64,000 bases of DNA from Nitrospira sp. (GTDB lineage: Bacteria > Nitrospirota > Nitrospiria > Nitrospirales > Nitrospiraceae). The notes below the pieces were generated by a model. It did no database searches. It was not told the DNA's origin and saw only the letters and a program-made list of their open reading frames with translations. The DNA lies in assembly GCA_030692565.1 (NCBI GenBank), contig JAUYAO010000058.1, positions 372,001 through 436,000 on the forward strand. Direction: 5' to 3'. Both the position numbers and the translations under genes were made by a program. Below are positions 49,912 through 59,347 of this stretch, piece by piece. Position 1 is the stretch's first letter. The number at the start of each line of letters is the position of its first letter.

Positions 49912-51888
49912 TTACTTTTGGACGATCAGTTGTACGACTAACGCCAGCAAGAAGAGGCCGGCGACAATAATCGCCGCATAGTGATGGACCATGCCGCTTT
50001 GGAGCCTGCGTCCCTGGCGAGCGGCCAGATGGTTGCCGAATCCAATCACATTGAGGCCGGCATAGACCACGTATTTTTCGAGCCAGGTGGATCCGGCCGA
50101 TCCCCATTCGGCCATCTGTGCGACGCCGTTGACGAGACCATCGATCACGGTCCGATCAAACCAATCCAGGAATTCCCCCAACCGTTTGGTCGGCTCGACA
50201 AACAGGAAGTCATAGAGCTCGTCTACGTAATACTTGTTCAAGAGAGTTGTGTAGACGCCTTGGAATTTGACTGACCAGTTGTCCGCGGTCGAAGGACTTA
50301 AACTATAGAGAAAATGAGCCAGGCCCCATCCGAGCAGCGCAATGCCGGTGGCTGTTCCCATAAGAAGCAGGGTGGTCGCAACACTGGTTTCATGTCCGCC
50401 GGCAGCGCCTGCAACGGGGGCGAGGAACCCATGGAGCCACCCATGTTCCGGTGGAAATCCCAAGATGAGTCCGCCGAAGACTGATAACACGCCGAGCGTC
50501 ATCAGAGGTCCGACCATCACCATGGGCGACTCATGGACATGCTCTTCTGTGTGATGGTCCATGCGAGAGGCGCCGTAGAAGGTCAGGTACGTCAGCCGGA
50601 ACATATAAAAAGACGTGAGGAACGCACCGATCGCCGCCAGTCCATAGAAGAGGAACTGGTGATTCACGAAGGCGTGGCCCATGATCTCGTCTTTACTCCA
50701 GAACCCGGCCAACGGTGGGATGCCTGCGATCGCAATGGTGCCGATGAGGAAGAGCCGATAGGTCCAAGGTATCTTCTTGCTCAGCCCGCCCATTTTACGG
50801 ATGTCCTGTTCCCCTGACAGCGCATGGATGACCGAACCAGCGGATAAGAACAAGAGAGCTTTGAAGAAGGCATGGGTCATGACATGGAAGACGGCGGCAG
50901 TATAGGCGCCGATTCCACACGCGAGAAACATGTAGCCGAGTTGGCTGACGGTGGAGTAAGCCAGCACACGTTTAATGTCGGTTTGCACCAGTCCGATGGT
51001 CGCTGCAAATAAGGCGGTGCAACCTCCGACGATTGCGACGGTCTCCATGGCAATGGGAGAGAGGTCAAAAATGGCATGGTTCCGGACGATCATATAGACC
51101 CCTGCCGTAACCATGGTGGCGGCATGGATCAGCGCACTGACCGGTGTGGGCCCTTCCATCGCATCCGGCAACCAGGTGTACAGAGGAAGCTGGGCGGATT
51201 TCCCGACCGCGCCGACTAACAGGCAGAGGGCGATGGCGGTGGCCATGTCGGGCGAGAGTTGCCCCAGCTGGGCAAACACCTTTGTGTAGTCGAGTGTTTT
51301 AAAATTAATAAAGATCAGGAAGATGGCCAACAGGAACCCGGCATCGCCGATACGGTTAACGACGAACGCTTTGGAGGCGGCTTTGGCGGCAGAGACTTTA
51401 TCGTAGTAGTAGCCGATGAGCAGATAGGAGCAGAGTCCAACCCCCTCCCACCCGATGAACAGGACCGCATAGTTGTTGCCCATGACGAGCAGCAGCATCG
51501 AAACCATAAACAGGTTCATGTAGGTGAAGAAGCGCGTGAAGCCTGCTTCACCGTGCATGTAGCCGACAGAGTAGACGTGAATCAGGAATCCCACGCCGGT
51601 GACCACCAAGAGCCAGACGCAGGTCAGGGGGTCGACCAGATAGGCCAGGTTAATGGTGAGGTCGCCGCCGAAGATCCATTGATAGGCTACAACTTCATGC
51701 GTGGCTCCGGTGCGCAGGACATCCGCGAAGACGCCGATGACACAGAGGAATGAGAGTCCCACCGATCCCCAGGCGAGACGATGGGCGACCTCATGGGAGT
51801 ACCGGCTGCCAAGGAGACCGTTGGCAATGACGGCCAGGAGGGGGAAAACCGGAATCAGTTTAATAAGCAGATCAGTTAAATCCGACAC
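49912..51888 (-). CDS. nuoL: NADH-quinone oxidoreductase subunit L
   Basis: 658 residues, GTG start. The antiporter-like core has LFIGWEGVGLCSYLLIGYYY, PLYTWLPDAMEGPTPVSALIHAATM (core TWLPDAMEGPTPV) and AYSTVSQLGYMF. The C-terminal portion continues beyond the core into the lateral helix and a last membrane span. It is somewhat longer than the E. coli protein. A longer lateral helix would be needed to span an arm containing an extra NuoM. The exact insert cannot be measured here without alignment. Confidence 0.97.
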   Translation of the reverse strand: MSDLTDLLIKLIPVFPLLAVIANGLLGSRYSHEVAHRLAWGSVGLSFLCVIGVFADVLRTGATHEVVAYQWIFGGDLTINLAYLVDPLTCVWLLVVTGVGFLIHVYSVGYMHGEAGFTRFFTYMNLFMVSMLLLVMGNNYAVLFIGWEGVGLCSYLLIGYYYDKVSAAKAASKAFVVNRIGDAGFLLAIFLIFINFKTLDYTKVFAQLGQLSPDMATAIALCLLVGAVGKSAQLPLYTWLPDAMEGPTPVSALIHAATMVTAGVYMIVRNHAIFDLSPIAMETVAIVGGCTALFAATIGLVQTDIKRVLAYSTVSQLGYMFLACGIGAYTAAVFHVMTHAFFKALLFLSAGSVIHALSGEQDIRKMGGLSKKIPWTYRLFLIGTIAIAGIPPLAGFWSKDEIMGHAFVNHQFLFYGLAAIGAFLTSFYMFRLTYLTFYGASRMDHHTEEHVHESPMVMVGPLMTLGVLSVFGGLILGFPPEHGWLHGFLAPVAGAAGGHETSVATTLLLMGTATGIALLGWGLAHFLYSLSPSTADNWSVKFQGVYTTLLNKYYVDELYDFLFVEPTKRLGEFLDWFDRTVIDGLVNGVAQMAEWGSAGSTWLEKYVVYAGLNVIGFGNHLAARQGRRLQSGMVHHYAAIIVAGLFLLALVVQLIVQK

Positions 51889-51889
51889 G

Positions 51890-52192
51890 TTACCACTTCA
51901 AGAGGTTCATTTCATCGACGTTGGTTGAGAGCTTGCCGCGGAACACAACGATGATAATGGCTAAGCCGATGGCCGCTTCTCCTGCGGCGATCGCAATGAT
52001 GAACAGAGCCACCAACTGGCCGGCCATGGATTCAAGATAATAAGAAAAAGCCACGAGGTTGATATTGGCGGCGTTGAGCATAATCTCGACGGACATCAGG
52101 ACGATAATAAAATTGCGTCTGATCAGGACGCCGAGCAGTCCGATGACGAACAGGACCGCACTGACTGCCACATAGGCGGCTAACGGAAGCAT
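51890..52192 (-). CDS. nuoK: NADH-quinone oxidoreductase subunit K
   Basis: 100 residues with three membrane helices. The two conserved glutamates of the proton path lie in LMSVEIMLNAANINLVAF and IAIAAGEAAIGLAIII. It is one base from the nuoL start codon and three from nuoJ. Confidence 0.97.
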   Translation of the reverse strand: MLPLAAYVAVSAVLFVIGLLGVLIRRNFIIVLMSVEIMLNAANINLVAFSYYLESMAGQLVALFIIAIAAGEAAIGLAIIIVVFRGKLSTNVDEMNLLKW

Positions 52193-52195
52193 GCG

Positions 52196-52717
52196 TCAGT
52201 CTTTCCTCAAGTTGAGCGGCTTGGGTGTTTTCGCCAGCACGATTGCGCCGATAATGGCACCCAACAAGAAGACTCCCACGATTTCAAATTGCAGGAGATA
52301 GTCGCTGAACATCTTGATCCCGATCGCGGCCGTGTCCCCGTCCTGCAAGACAGCGACGGCTGGTGCGTCGCCTTTCGCTCCGGCAAAAGGCGAGTGGAGC
52401 AAGAGATATATCACGTAGAGGGATCCCAGAACGGCCGGGGTCAAAAAATACAGATAGGTGGAGTGAAAATAGCGCTCGTCCGTTTTGAGATTCAGGAGCA
52501 TCAGGACGAAGAGATAGAGCACGAGGATGGCTCCGGCGTAGACGATGACCTGGACGGCCCAGAGAAACTCCGCATTGAGCAGGACGAAAAAGCCCGAGAC
52601 GTGCAGGAGGAGGGCCAGCAAAGCCAAGCCGCAGTGGACGGGATTTTTGAGCGCGACCGTCATGACGGCGGCCGCAATACTCATCAGCGCAAAATACGAA
52701 AAGAAGACAGCAATCAT
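52196..52717 (-). CDS. nuoJ: NADH-quinone oxidoreductase subunit J
   Basis: 173 residues with five membrane helices. LLNAEFLWAVQVIVYAGAILVLYLFVLML, core QVIVYAGAILVLYLF, is the NuoJ signature including the pi-bulge helix. The loop between helices 4 and 5 contains a short Ala/Asp-rich insertion. Nine bases separate it from nuoI. Confidence 0.97.
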   Translation of the reverse strand: MIAVFFSYFALMSIAAAVMTVALKNPVHCGLALLALLLHVSGFFVLLNAEFLWAVQVIVYAGAILVLYLFVLMLLNLKTDERYFHSTYLYFLTPAVLGSLYVIYLLLHSPFAGAKGDAPAVAVLQDGDTAAIGIKMFSDYLLQFEIVGVFLLGAIIGAIVLAKTPKPLNLRKD

Positions 52718-52726
52718 CGGGATGTC

Positions 52727-53314
52727 TCAGCTCAAATGCTTGGGAGTCGATTGCGTTGCTTTGAGGACCGACTGGGGGAAATAGTATCGGTACTCACGAC
52801 TCTCCTCGACATTTTTCTCCTGGTTATGGGCGTAAAGATATTTTTTCGCGTCACTGAGATGACGCTCACCAATGTCGTAGAGCCGCTTCTTGTCGAAGAG
52901 GAGGGTGCGCTTGTCGTGCGTGGAGAATTCGTACATCTTGGTCATGGCCAGCGCATTGACGGGACAGGCTTCCACGCAGTAGCCGCAGAACACACACTTC
53001 GTGATGTCGATGTAAAACTCCGTGGCATAGCGCTGGAGAGGCCGGGCTGGGTCCTCCGCACTGATCACCTTGATGCAACGGGACGGACAGGCGGCCTCAC
53101 AGAGGTCGCATCCCACGCAGCGTTCGCGGCCGTCGTCGTAGCGCAGCAGTGATAATGCGCCCCGATGGGTGTCGGGCAGGGTCCGCTGTTCGCGCGGGTA
53201 CTGAAACGTGATCGGGCGATGGAACATATGGCGGAACGTCACCTTCATGGCATCCCAGATCTCATAGAACAGGGCTGCATGCAGAATCTTTTTTGTCAGT
53301 GTGGCAACGCTCAT
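52727..53314 (-). CDS. nuoI: NADH-quinone oxidoreductase subunit I
   Basis: 195 residues. Two 4Fe-4S ferredoxin motifs bind clusters N6a and N6b: CVGCDLCEAACPSRC and CVFCGYCVEACPVNA. A peripheral-arm subunit passing electrons to NuoB. It directly follows nuoG with only 39 bases between, where many operons have nuoH. The C-terminal 40 residues are charged and extend beyond the core. Confidence 0.97.
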   Translation of the reverse strand: MSVATLTKKILHAALFYEIWDAMKVTFRHMFHRPITFQYPREQRTLPDTHRGALSLLRYDDGRERCVGCDLCEAACPSRCIKVISAEDPARPLQRYATEFYIDITKCVFCGYCVEACPVNALAMTKMYEFSTHDKRTLLFDKKRLYDIGERHLSDAKKYLYAHNQEKNVEESREYRYYFPQSVLKATQSTPKHLS

Positions 53315-53353
53315 TGTCGGCTCCCGCCCGCTATACGAAAGTCTGTCACGCCC

Positions 53354-56047
53354 TTAAGCCTTTTCGATACTGACCCAGGTCTGTTTAAAGGACGGCACGC
53401 CGGTTACGGCATCGACCTGTACGGCCATCAAGTCTTTGACCGGGGGTTCATTGAAATGCTCCGGGAAGAAGCAGGTGTTCGGTGCCTGCGCAATATCGGG
53501 CTGCACGCCCAGTTGGAGCGAACCCCGTTCAGAGGTCACGCGAACCTTTGTGCCTTCCTGGAGTCCCAGTCGTTGCATATCGCCTGCGTTCATCCGAAGC
53601 TTTCCGGTGTTTGGCGCAATGTTGATCAGTCCCGGCGCCTCTGTCGACATCTTGCCAGAATGGGCGAGCAATTGTCCCATCACTAGCGCGAAGGGCCGTT
53701 TGGAATCGGTGACGGGCGCCGCGGGGCGATAGCGAGTCTTCACTTCGGCGGCGTACCCGTTTGTCAGGTACTGATCGGGAGCCGGCGTCACTTTACGCGG
53801 CTGGCCGAGGTTGTAGTACCCAGGCAAGAGTTTCATCATCTCGGCTTGAATGTCGTTGGCCGATTCGTATCCCCACTGGGCTCCCAGTGCATTGGCCAGC
53901 GCTGTCATAATGTGCCAGTCCGGCAGGCTTTCTCCGACGGGATCCATGGCCTGGCGCACACGCAGCACGCGCCCCTCCAGATTTGTAAATGTCCCCTCTT
54001 TCTCCGCGTACGTGCAAGCAGGCAGGACAAAATGCGCCTGACGACCCGTGTCGGTCAAGAAGGGATCTTGCACAACCAGCAGTTCGAGGCGTTCGAGCGC
54101 ACTGCGGACTTCAACCGAGGCCGGGAGTGTGGCCAAGGGATTTTCGCCGATGACATACAAGGCCTTGATCTGACCGCTCTTGCAGCGCTTCAAAATTTCA
54201 ATCAGGTTGGCGCCGGTTGTAGTGGCGGGTAATGTGACCTCCCACGCTTTGCTGAATCGTTCCCGTGCCGCCGTATCGTCGTAACGGCTCTGGCCTGGCA
54301 GGAATTCAGGCGCAACGCCCATGTCGACGGCGCCCTGCTCGTTCGGCTCCTCGGTCAGGGTGTTGACGCCGCAACCGGGCTGGCCGAGCTTGCCGGTAAT
54401 CCAGGCCAGGTCGATGAGCTTGAGCACGTTTTGATAGCCATCAGGCCGCCGCACGATGCCTTCCGCGCACAAGAAAATCGAGCGCGGAGCTTCGGCCATG
54501 ATGGCGGCGATGTCCCGATAGGCGTCGACGGCAATTCCGGTGTACGTGGCAATCTGTTCGAGTGACAGAGTGGCTATGGCGGCTTTCAATGCCTCAAAGG
54601 CTTTCGGATAGCGGGCGACCGCGGTTTCGTTTACCAGATCTTGCTCGAGCGTGGCTTTAACGAGCCCATCAATCACCCATCCCTCCGTGCCGGGCTTGAT
54701 GAGGAATGGATGGGAGGCCAGCTTTCCGATATTCGTGACGGTCGAATCGAGCACGACCACCTGGGCTTTGTAGACCCGAATGGCTTCCTTGATGCGGACA
54801 GCAGTCAAGGGATTGGTCTCGGTGATGTTGGAGCCGAGCACCAGAATGGCTTTGGCTTTGGTGAGGTCTTCCCAGTCGTTAGGGGTCCGGCCGAAGCCCA
54901 GGGCATGGCGCGAGGCATGGACGAAATTCATATGTCCGTAGCGGGCGCTGCTGTCGAGATGATTGCTGCCGAACACGGTCCGCATGAGCTTTTGGAACAG
55001 ATAGAGCTCTTCGTTTGTGCAACGGGCGGTAATCAATCCGGCAATCGCGTCCGAGCCGTGTTTCTGCTTCACTTCGGCGAAACGGTCGACGACCTGGTGC
55101 ATCGCTTCGAGCCAGGGCTTGGGCACGAGCTGATTGCCCTCGCGCACGAGCGGCTGAGTGAGCCGAGTCTTGCTGTCGAGATACTCGAATCCGAATCGTC
55201 CCCGCACGCAGAGTCCACCGTGTCCCTTGGCGGTTTCCTCGCGATCGCCCCATTTGTTTTTCCAGGACAGCGGGGACGTCACACGGATGACTTCGGAGTC
55301 TTTCGTTTCCAGGTAGAGCTGGCAGCCGTCGCCGCAATAGTTGCACGTGCTGGCGGTCTTCTTCATCTGCCAGGGCTTGTAGAGGTATTTCGAATATTTG
55401 TTTGTGATCGCGCCGACGGGGCATACGGCAAGACAGTCACCGCAGAATTCGCAGGACAGCGGGAGATCGCCTTTCGCGACGACCTGGTTGAATCCGCCCT
55501 TTTTCATGAATTGCAAGGCATCGATCATCAGCACGTCTTTACAGACGTTGATGCATTCGGCGCAGGCGATGCAGCGGTTCATGTTGAAGTCGAGGACGAG
55601 GCTGCGGGTGTCTTCCGGAATAAATTTCTGTTTTGCGCTGGCCAGATTGGTCACACCGTGCTGAAACGCCATGTCCTGGAGTTCGCAGTGACCGTCGGCG
55701 TCACAGACCGGACAATCCAGCGGATGGACCGAGAGATGTTTTTCGACGGCTTTCTTTCGCGCGAGGAAGAGATCCTCGCCTTCCGTGCGGATCACCATTC
55801 CTGCGGTGGCTTTGGCCGTGCAAGAGCGAACCGGAGCTTTCTTCCCTTCCTGCATGACGAGGCACATACCGCACGAGCCGAAGGGGTCGAATGTATAGTG
55901 ATAGCACATGGCCGGGATGATCTTGCCCGTGCTGGAAATGACGTCATACAGCGAGACGCCGTCTTTGGCGGAGACCGTCTTCCCGTCGATGCTGAGCTCG
56001 ATCGACGTCGCTTCGACATCCGGATTGGTGGCTGGCTTCAAGCCCAT
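53354..56047 (-). CDS. nuoG: NADH-quinone oxidoreductase subunit G
   Basis: 897 residues. The N-terminal 2Fe-2S domain has CYHYTFDPFGSCGMC. The His-Cys cluster motif HPLDCPVCDADGHC (H-x3-C-x2-C-x5-C) follows, then a pair of 4Fe-4S motifs (CIACAECINVC and CEFCGDCLAVCPVGA). The extra N7-type motif is CNYCGDGC with a distal Cys in GGLCVRGRFG. A molybdopterin-oxidoreductase-like domain fills the rest. It is full length. The absence of NuoE/NuoF nearby raises the question of which electron donor docks to it. Confidence 0.96.
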   Translation of the reverse strand: MGLKPATNPDVEATSIELSIDGKTVSAKDGVSLYDVISSTGKIIPAMCYHYTFDPFGSCGMCLVMQEGKKAPVRSCTAKATAGMVIRTEGEDLFLARKKAVEKHLSVHPLDCPVCDADGHCELQDMAFQHGVTNLASAKQKFIPEDTRSLVLDFNMNRCIACAECINVCKDVLMIDALQFMKKGGFNQVVAKGDLPLSCEFCGDCLAVCPVGAITNKYSKYLYKPWQMKKTASTCNYCGDGCQLYLETKDSEVIRVTSPLSWKNKWGDREETAKGHGGLCVRGRFGFEYLDSKTRLTQPLVREGNQLVPKPWLEAMHQVVDRFAEVKQKHGSDAIAGLITARCTNEELYLFQKLMRTVFGSNHLDSSARYGHMNFVHASRHALGFGRTPNDWEDLTKAKAILVLGSNITETNPLTAVRIKEAIRVYKAQVVVLDSTVTNIGKLASHPFLIKPGTEGWVIDGLVKATLEQDLVNETAVARYPKAFEALKAAIATLSLEQIATYTGIAVDAYRDIAAIMAEAPRSIFLCAEGIVRRPDGYQNVLKLIDLAWITGKLGQPGCGVNTLTEEPNEQGAVDMGVAPEFLPGQSRYDDTAARERFSKAWEVTLPATTTGANLIEILKRCKSGQIKALYVIGENPLATLPASVEVRSALERLELLVVQDPFLTDTGRQAHFVLPACTYAEKEGTFTNLEGRVLRVRQAMDPVGESLPDWHIMTALANALGAQWGYESANDIQAEMMKLLPGYYNLGQPRKVTPAPDQYLTNGYAAEVKTRYRPAAPVTDSKRPFALVMGQLLAHSGKMSTEAPGLINIAPNTGKLRMNAGDMQRLGLQEGTKVRVTSERGSLQLGVQPDIAQAPNTCFFPEHFNEPPVKDLMAVQVDAVTGVPSFKQTWVSIEKA

Positions 56048-56072
56048 AGTTCGGATCCTTGCCTCTCTCTGG

Positions 56073-57317
56073 CTACCGGTCGCATTCGCCCATGACGATA
56101 TCGTACGTGCCGAACAACGTGATGGCGTCGGCGATCATATACCCGCGTGACATGTAATCAAATGCGCCCATATGGATGAAGGAAGGGGCGCGGATTTTCA
56201 GGCGATAAGGTTTTCCGCCGCCTGTACTGACAATGTGGAAGCCCAACTCACCCTTATGCGCTTCCGTTCCGCAGTAGATTTCCCCTGGAGGTGCGTTGAA
56301 ACCCTGGGAGAACAGTTTGAACTGCTGGATCATGGCCTCGAGATTCGTAAAGACGCGTTCTTTCGGCGGCAGCGTCACGCTCGGGACGTCCGCCATAATC
56401 GGACCTTCCTGCATTTGCTCGAGACATTGCCGGATGATTTTTACGCTCTCGTAGAGTTCCATGACCCGAATCCAATAGCGATCGTACGTGTCGCCGTTCT
56501 TTCCCACGGGAACGCTGAATTCGCATTTGGGATAGGCCGAATAGGGCTCGTACTTACGCAGATCATAGTCGACGCCAGATCCGCGCAAGGTCGGGCCGCT
56601 GAGGCCGAAGCTGACGGCATCTTCCGCCGAGATGACGGCGACGCCTTTAGTGCGCGCAACCCAGATGCGGTTGGTCTCCAGGAAGACGATGTACTCATCG
56701 ATCTTGGGCGGAAAGTAGTCGAGAAATTTCTTGAGTTTGTCGAGTAAGGACGGCGTGAAATCGCGTTCGACCCCGCCGATCCGGTACCAGCTCGTCGTTA
56801 GGCGAGCTCCGCAGAGTTCATCGAACCAGTCCAAGAGGATTTCCCGGTCGCGGAAACAATAGAAGAACACGGTCATGGCGCCGATGTCGAGCGCTTGGGT
56901 TCCCAGCCAGAACTGATGGCCGATGATGCGCTGAACTTCGGCGACGATGGTACGGAGGTACTCAGCCCGATCGGGCACTTGGAGATTCAGGAGTTTCTCG
57001 ACGGCGCGGCAATAAGCGAAGTTGTTGTACATCGCGCAGACATAATCGAGCCGGTCCGTATGGGGAATGAATTGATGATAGGTGCCGTCCTCAGCCAGTT
57101 TTTCTACGCCGCGGTGGAGGAATCCTAGGACCGGCGTGGATTTTACGAGCCGTTCCCCTTCTAATTCCAAGATGACCTTGAGGACGCCATGGGTGCTGGG
57201 ATGCTGAGGCCCCATGTTGAGCAGCAGTTCTTCGGTGCGAAGCGTCGGCAGCGACTCGCTCTCCGGATGTTCCGGGTCGACTTTATAGACGGTGGTTCTC
57301 TGATCTTCAAACGCCAT
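56073..57317 (-). CDS. nuoD: NADH-quinone oxidoreductase subunit D
   Basis: 414 residues, 49-kDa-type subunit that forms part of the quinone site with NuoB. LLNMGPQHPSTHGVLKVILE, with the quinone-ligating His region, GFLHRGVEKLAE and SFIHMGAFDYMSRGYM, all intact. It is separate from NuoC (no CD fusion). It follows nuoC by 15 bases. Confidence 0.98.
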   Translation of the reverse strand: MAFEDQRTTVYKVDPEHPESESLPTLRTEELLLNMGPQHPSTHGVLKVILELEGERLVKSTPVLGFLHRGVEKLAEDGTYHQFIPHTDRLDYVCAMYNNFAYCRAVEKLLNLQVPDRAEYLRTIVAEVQRIIGHQFWLGTQALDIGAMTVFFYCFRDREILLDWFDELCGARLTTSWYRIGGVERDFTPSLLDKLKKFLDYFPPKIDEYIVFLETNRIWVARTKGVAVISAEDAVSFGLSGPTLRGSGVDYDLRKYEPYSAYPKCEFSVPVGKNGDTYDRYWIRVMELYESVKIIRQCLEQMQEGPIMADVPSVTLPPKERVFTNLEAMIQQFKLFSQGFNAPPGEIYCGTEAHKGELGFHIVSTGGGKPYRLKIRAPSFIHMGAFDYMSRGYMIADAITLFGTYDIVMGECDR

Positions 57318-57332
57318 GAGCCAATCCCGTTC

Positions 57333-57830
57333 CTATCGCGGCACTTCGTCGAGGAAATCAAACGTGTCTCGCCAGCCTTTGCCGCGGAGCGGAAAATCTT
57401 TCCGCAGCGGATAGCCTTCGGTGTAATCGTCGGGCATGAGGATGCGGCGCAGGTCCGGATGGTTGCGGAAGCGGATCCCCATCATGTCGTACACTTCGCG
57501 CTCCATGAAGTCGGCACCTTTCCAGATGTCGGTGAGGGAGTCGACGATACAATCCGATTCCGGGACTCGGGTCTTGAGTCTGATGCGCTGCCGCTTCCGG
57601 ATCGCATAGAATTCCCAGACCACTTCAAAACGCTCTTCGTCATCGGGCCAGTCCACGGAGCTGACATGGACGATATAGTCAAAGTCCATCCCAGGATCAT
57701 CGTGCAGGAACTGAGCGACTTCGTGCACTTTGTCTCTCGTGACGGTGACGGAGATATCGCCGCGCCATTCCGTCGATGACAGGAAGGCCACGGGAAAGGT
57801 GTCTTGAACTCGTTGTGCCAGTTGATGCAT
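57333..57830 (-). CDS. nuoC: NADH-quinone oxidoreductase subunit C
   Basis: 165 residues, 30-kDa-type subunit. The signature is EREVYDMMGIRFRNHPDLRRILMPDDYTEGYPLRKDFPL, cited by its core REVYDMMGIRFRNHPDL. It is a structural peripheral-arm subunit between NuoB and NuoD. Confidence 0.97.
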   Translation of the reverse strand: MHQLAQRVQDTFPVAFLSSTEWRGDISVTVTRDKVHEVAQFLHDDPGMDFDYIVHVSSVDWPDDEERFEVVWEFYAIRKRQRIRLKTRVPESDCIVDSLTDIWKGADFMEREVYDMMGIRFRNHPDLRRILMPDDYTEGYPLRKDFPLRGKGWRDTFDFLDEVPR

Positions 57831-57840
57831 CGCGCGGTTC

Positions 57841-58368
57841 CTAGACCTTCACGCTTGGTTTGACCTGGTCGGGCTGTGTGACAAACACACGCTTTTGCAT
57901 GATCCGCTCTTGCAGTTTCAGGATGCCGTCGAACAGCGCCTCTGGCGTGGGAGGGCAACCCGGGACATAGATATCGACGGGAACGAATCGATCGACACCC
58001 TGGACGACGCTATAGCTGTCATAGATATTGCCGGAGGTAGCGCAGGATCCCATGGCGATGACGTATTTGGGTTCGGGCATCTGATCGTAAATTTTACGGA
58101 TCACAGGGGCCATGCGGCGACAGACCGTTCCAGCAACAATCATCAAGTCGGACTGTCTGGGGGACGCACGAAAGACACCGGCTCCGTAGCGATCCATGTC
58201 ATAGCGGGATGACACCGCGGCGATCATTTCGATCGCACAGCAGGCCAGGCCGAAGGTCATGGGCCAGAGCGAGCCTTTGCGTGCCCAGTTCACAGCTTTT
58301 TCGACAGTCGTCGTAATGACATCGGGAGAGCTGTCCTTGTCTGGCCGCCCCAGTTGGATCAGTCCCAT
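57841..58368 (-). CDS. nuoB: NADH-quinone oxidoreductase subunit B
   Basis: 175 residues. It carries the terminal cluster N2: [12 protein letters not shown] provides the two adjacent cysteines, and [10 protein letters not shown] and [11 protein letters not shown] the others. Electrons pass from here to quinone. Its start overlaps the nuoA stop by 10 bases. Confidence 0.98.
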   Translation of the reverse strand: MGLIQLGRPDKDSSPDVITTTVEKAVNWARKGSLWPMTFGLACCAIEMIAAVSSRYDMDRYGAGVFRASPRQSDLMIVAGTVCRRMAPVIRKIYDQMPEPKYVIAMGSCATSGNIYDSYSVVQGVDRFVPVDIYVPGCPPTPEALFDGILKLQERIMQKRVFVTQPDQVKPSVKV

Positions 58369-58751
58369 TCAAGTGCCCCTTTTCTCCAGGCATAGACATA
58401 CGCGACCAGGAACAGCGCGATAAACACCATCATTTCAACCAACCCAATGATCCCGAGCTTTTCGAATACGATGGCCCAGGGATAGAGAAATATGACTTCA
58501 ATGTCGAAGATCACAAAGAGCATCGCAAAGACGTAATACCGGACGGGAAACGGCATGCGAGCGTCTGAAAACGGTTCGGATCCGCACTCATAGGTCGATA
58601 GCTTTTCCGGCTCAGGGTACCGTGGTTGTACGAAATAACTGATCACCAGGGTGACGACCCCAAAGGCCAGAGCAATAAATATGAATAGAAGTATCGGGAA
58701 ATACCTGGTGAGATACTCGAGCAGAAGATCAAAGCCGGTCATCGTTCCCAT
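58359..58751 (-). CDS. nuoA: NADH-quinone oxidoreductase subunit A
   Basis: About 130 residues, three membrane helices, first gene of the nuo operon. The [32 protein letters not shown] region, core YECGSEPF and [14 protein letters not shown], is diagnostic. The start is ambiguous: ATG at 58751 (weak GAG site) or 58742. The longer frame to 58823 has no ribosome site. Confidence 0.95.
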   Translation of the reverse strand: MGTMTGFDLLLEYLTRYFPILLFIFIALAFGVVTLVISYFVQPRYPEPEKLSTYECGSEPFSDARMPFPVRYYVFAMLFVIFDIEVIFLYPWAIVFEKLGIIGLVEMMVFIALFLVAYVYAWRKGALEWD

Positions 58752-58982
58752 CTCGCAAGATGTTGAACTGGAAAGAAGAGTCGAGATCTTAGTTCTGCGC
58801 TCTGGGGGATAGCAAGTGGACAAAGGACCTACGATAAGTGACCCGAAAGCCCTAGCCTGTCCCGCTAGGAGTCGTTCATGGTTAAAAGCGGAAGCTTCCC
58901 GTATTTACGATTCTTCAGTATGAGATCCAAGCCCGAGAGGTTAGGACAATCTATGCCTCAAGAGCCTGTGGGAAGGAGTTGG

Positions 58983-59177
58983 TTACGGCTTCTTTGAGTC
59001 GGGTTTGAGTTGAGGAGTGCGGACTGTCCTAAGTTGGGTTGGAGGAGTCCCTTGAGCGATATCCCATTCTGCTTCCAGAGGGGAGAAGGCCTTCGCCTTC
59101 CGGCGTCGGTGGATTTGGGTTTCGATCCGTGGTTGTTTCTTCGGATCTGGATTGTCCGGTGATTTAGGGGGCGTCAT
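58983..59177 (-). CDS. Possible small basic proline-rich protein
   Basis: 64 residues from an ATG preceded by AAAGG. Begins MTPPKSPDNPDPKKQPRIE and ends LKPDSKKP; 11 lysines and 12 prolines predict a disordered, nucleic-acid-binding type chain. No hydrophobic core. It lies in the 596-base stretch between nuoA and the OmpA-family gene, which otherwise holds only promoter-like sequence. Confidence 0.4.
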   Translation of the reverse strand: MTPPKSPDNPDPKKQPRIETQIHRRRKAKAFSPLEAEWDIAQGTPPTQLRTVRTPQLKPDSKKP

Positions 59178-59281
59178 GGCCTTTGATGCTAATTCTATTA
59201 GAGGAGAGCACGGATAGGAGTTTCGTACGATAGCACCTTGTAAAAAGGTCCGTCAAACGACCGTACAATCAGGAGAAATTC

Positions 59282-59309
59282 TTGACAATACCCTATTATT
59301 TGCTATGGT
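59282..59309 (+). promoter_or_regulatory. Sigma70-type promoter for the OmpA-family gene
   Basis: TTGACA (59282-59287), a 16-base spacer, then TATGGT (59304-59309). Start of transcription would be near 59316, about 32 bases ahead of the ATG at 59348. The box overlaps an upstream in-frame start, which is therefore rejected. Confidence 0.75.
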
Positions 59310-59347
59310 TTGCGAGGATCCACTCGCCTCAACCAAGGACAACATAT

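Noticed and set aside
53315..53353. A hidden nuoH between nuoG and nuoI
   Set aside because: Only 39 bases separate the genes; no other frame in the window has NuoH features.
54641..56095. 484-codon plus-strand frame opposite nuoG
   Set aside because: Entirely antisense to nuoG with its cluster motifs; high-GC third positions keep the opposite frame open.
59282..59347. Upstream start of the OmpA-family gene at 59282
   Set aside because: It coincides with the -35 box; the ATG at 59348 begins a clean signal peptide.
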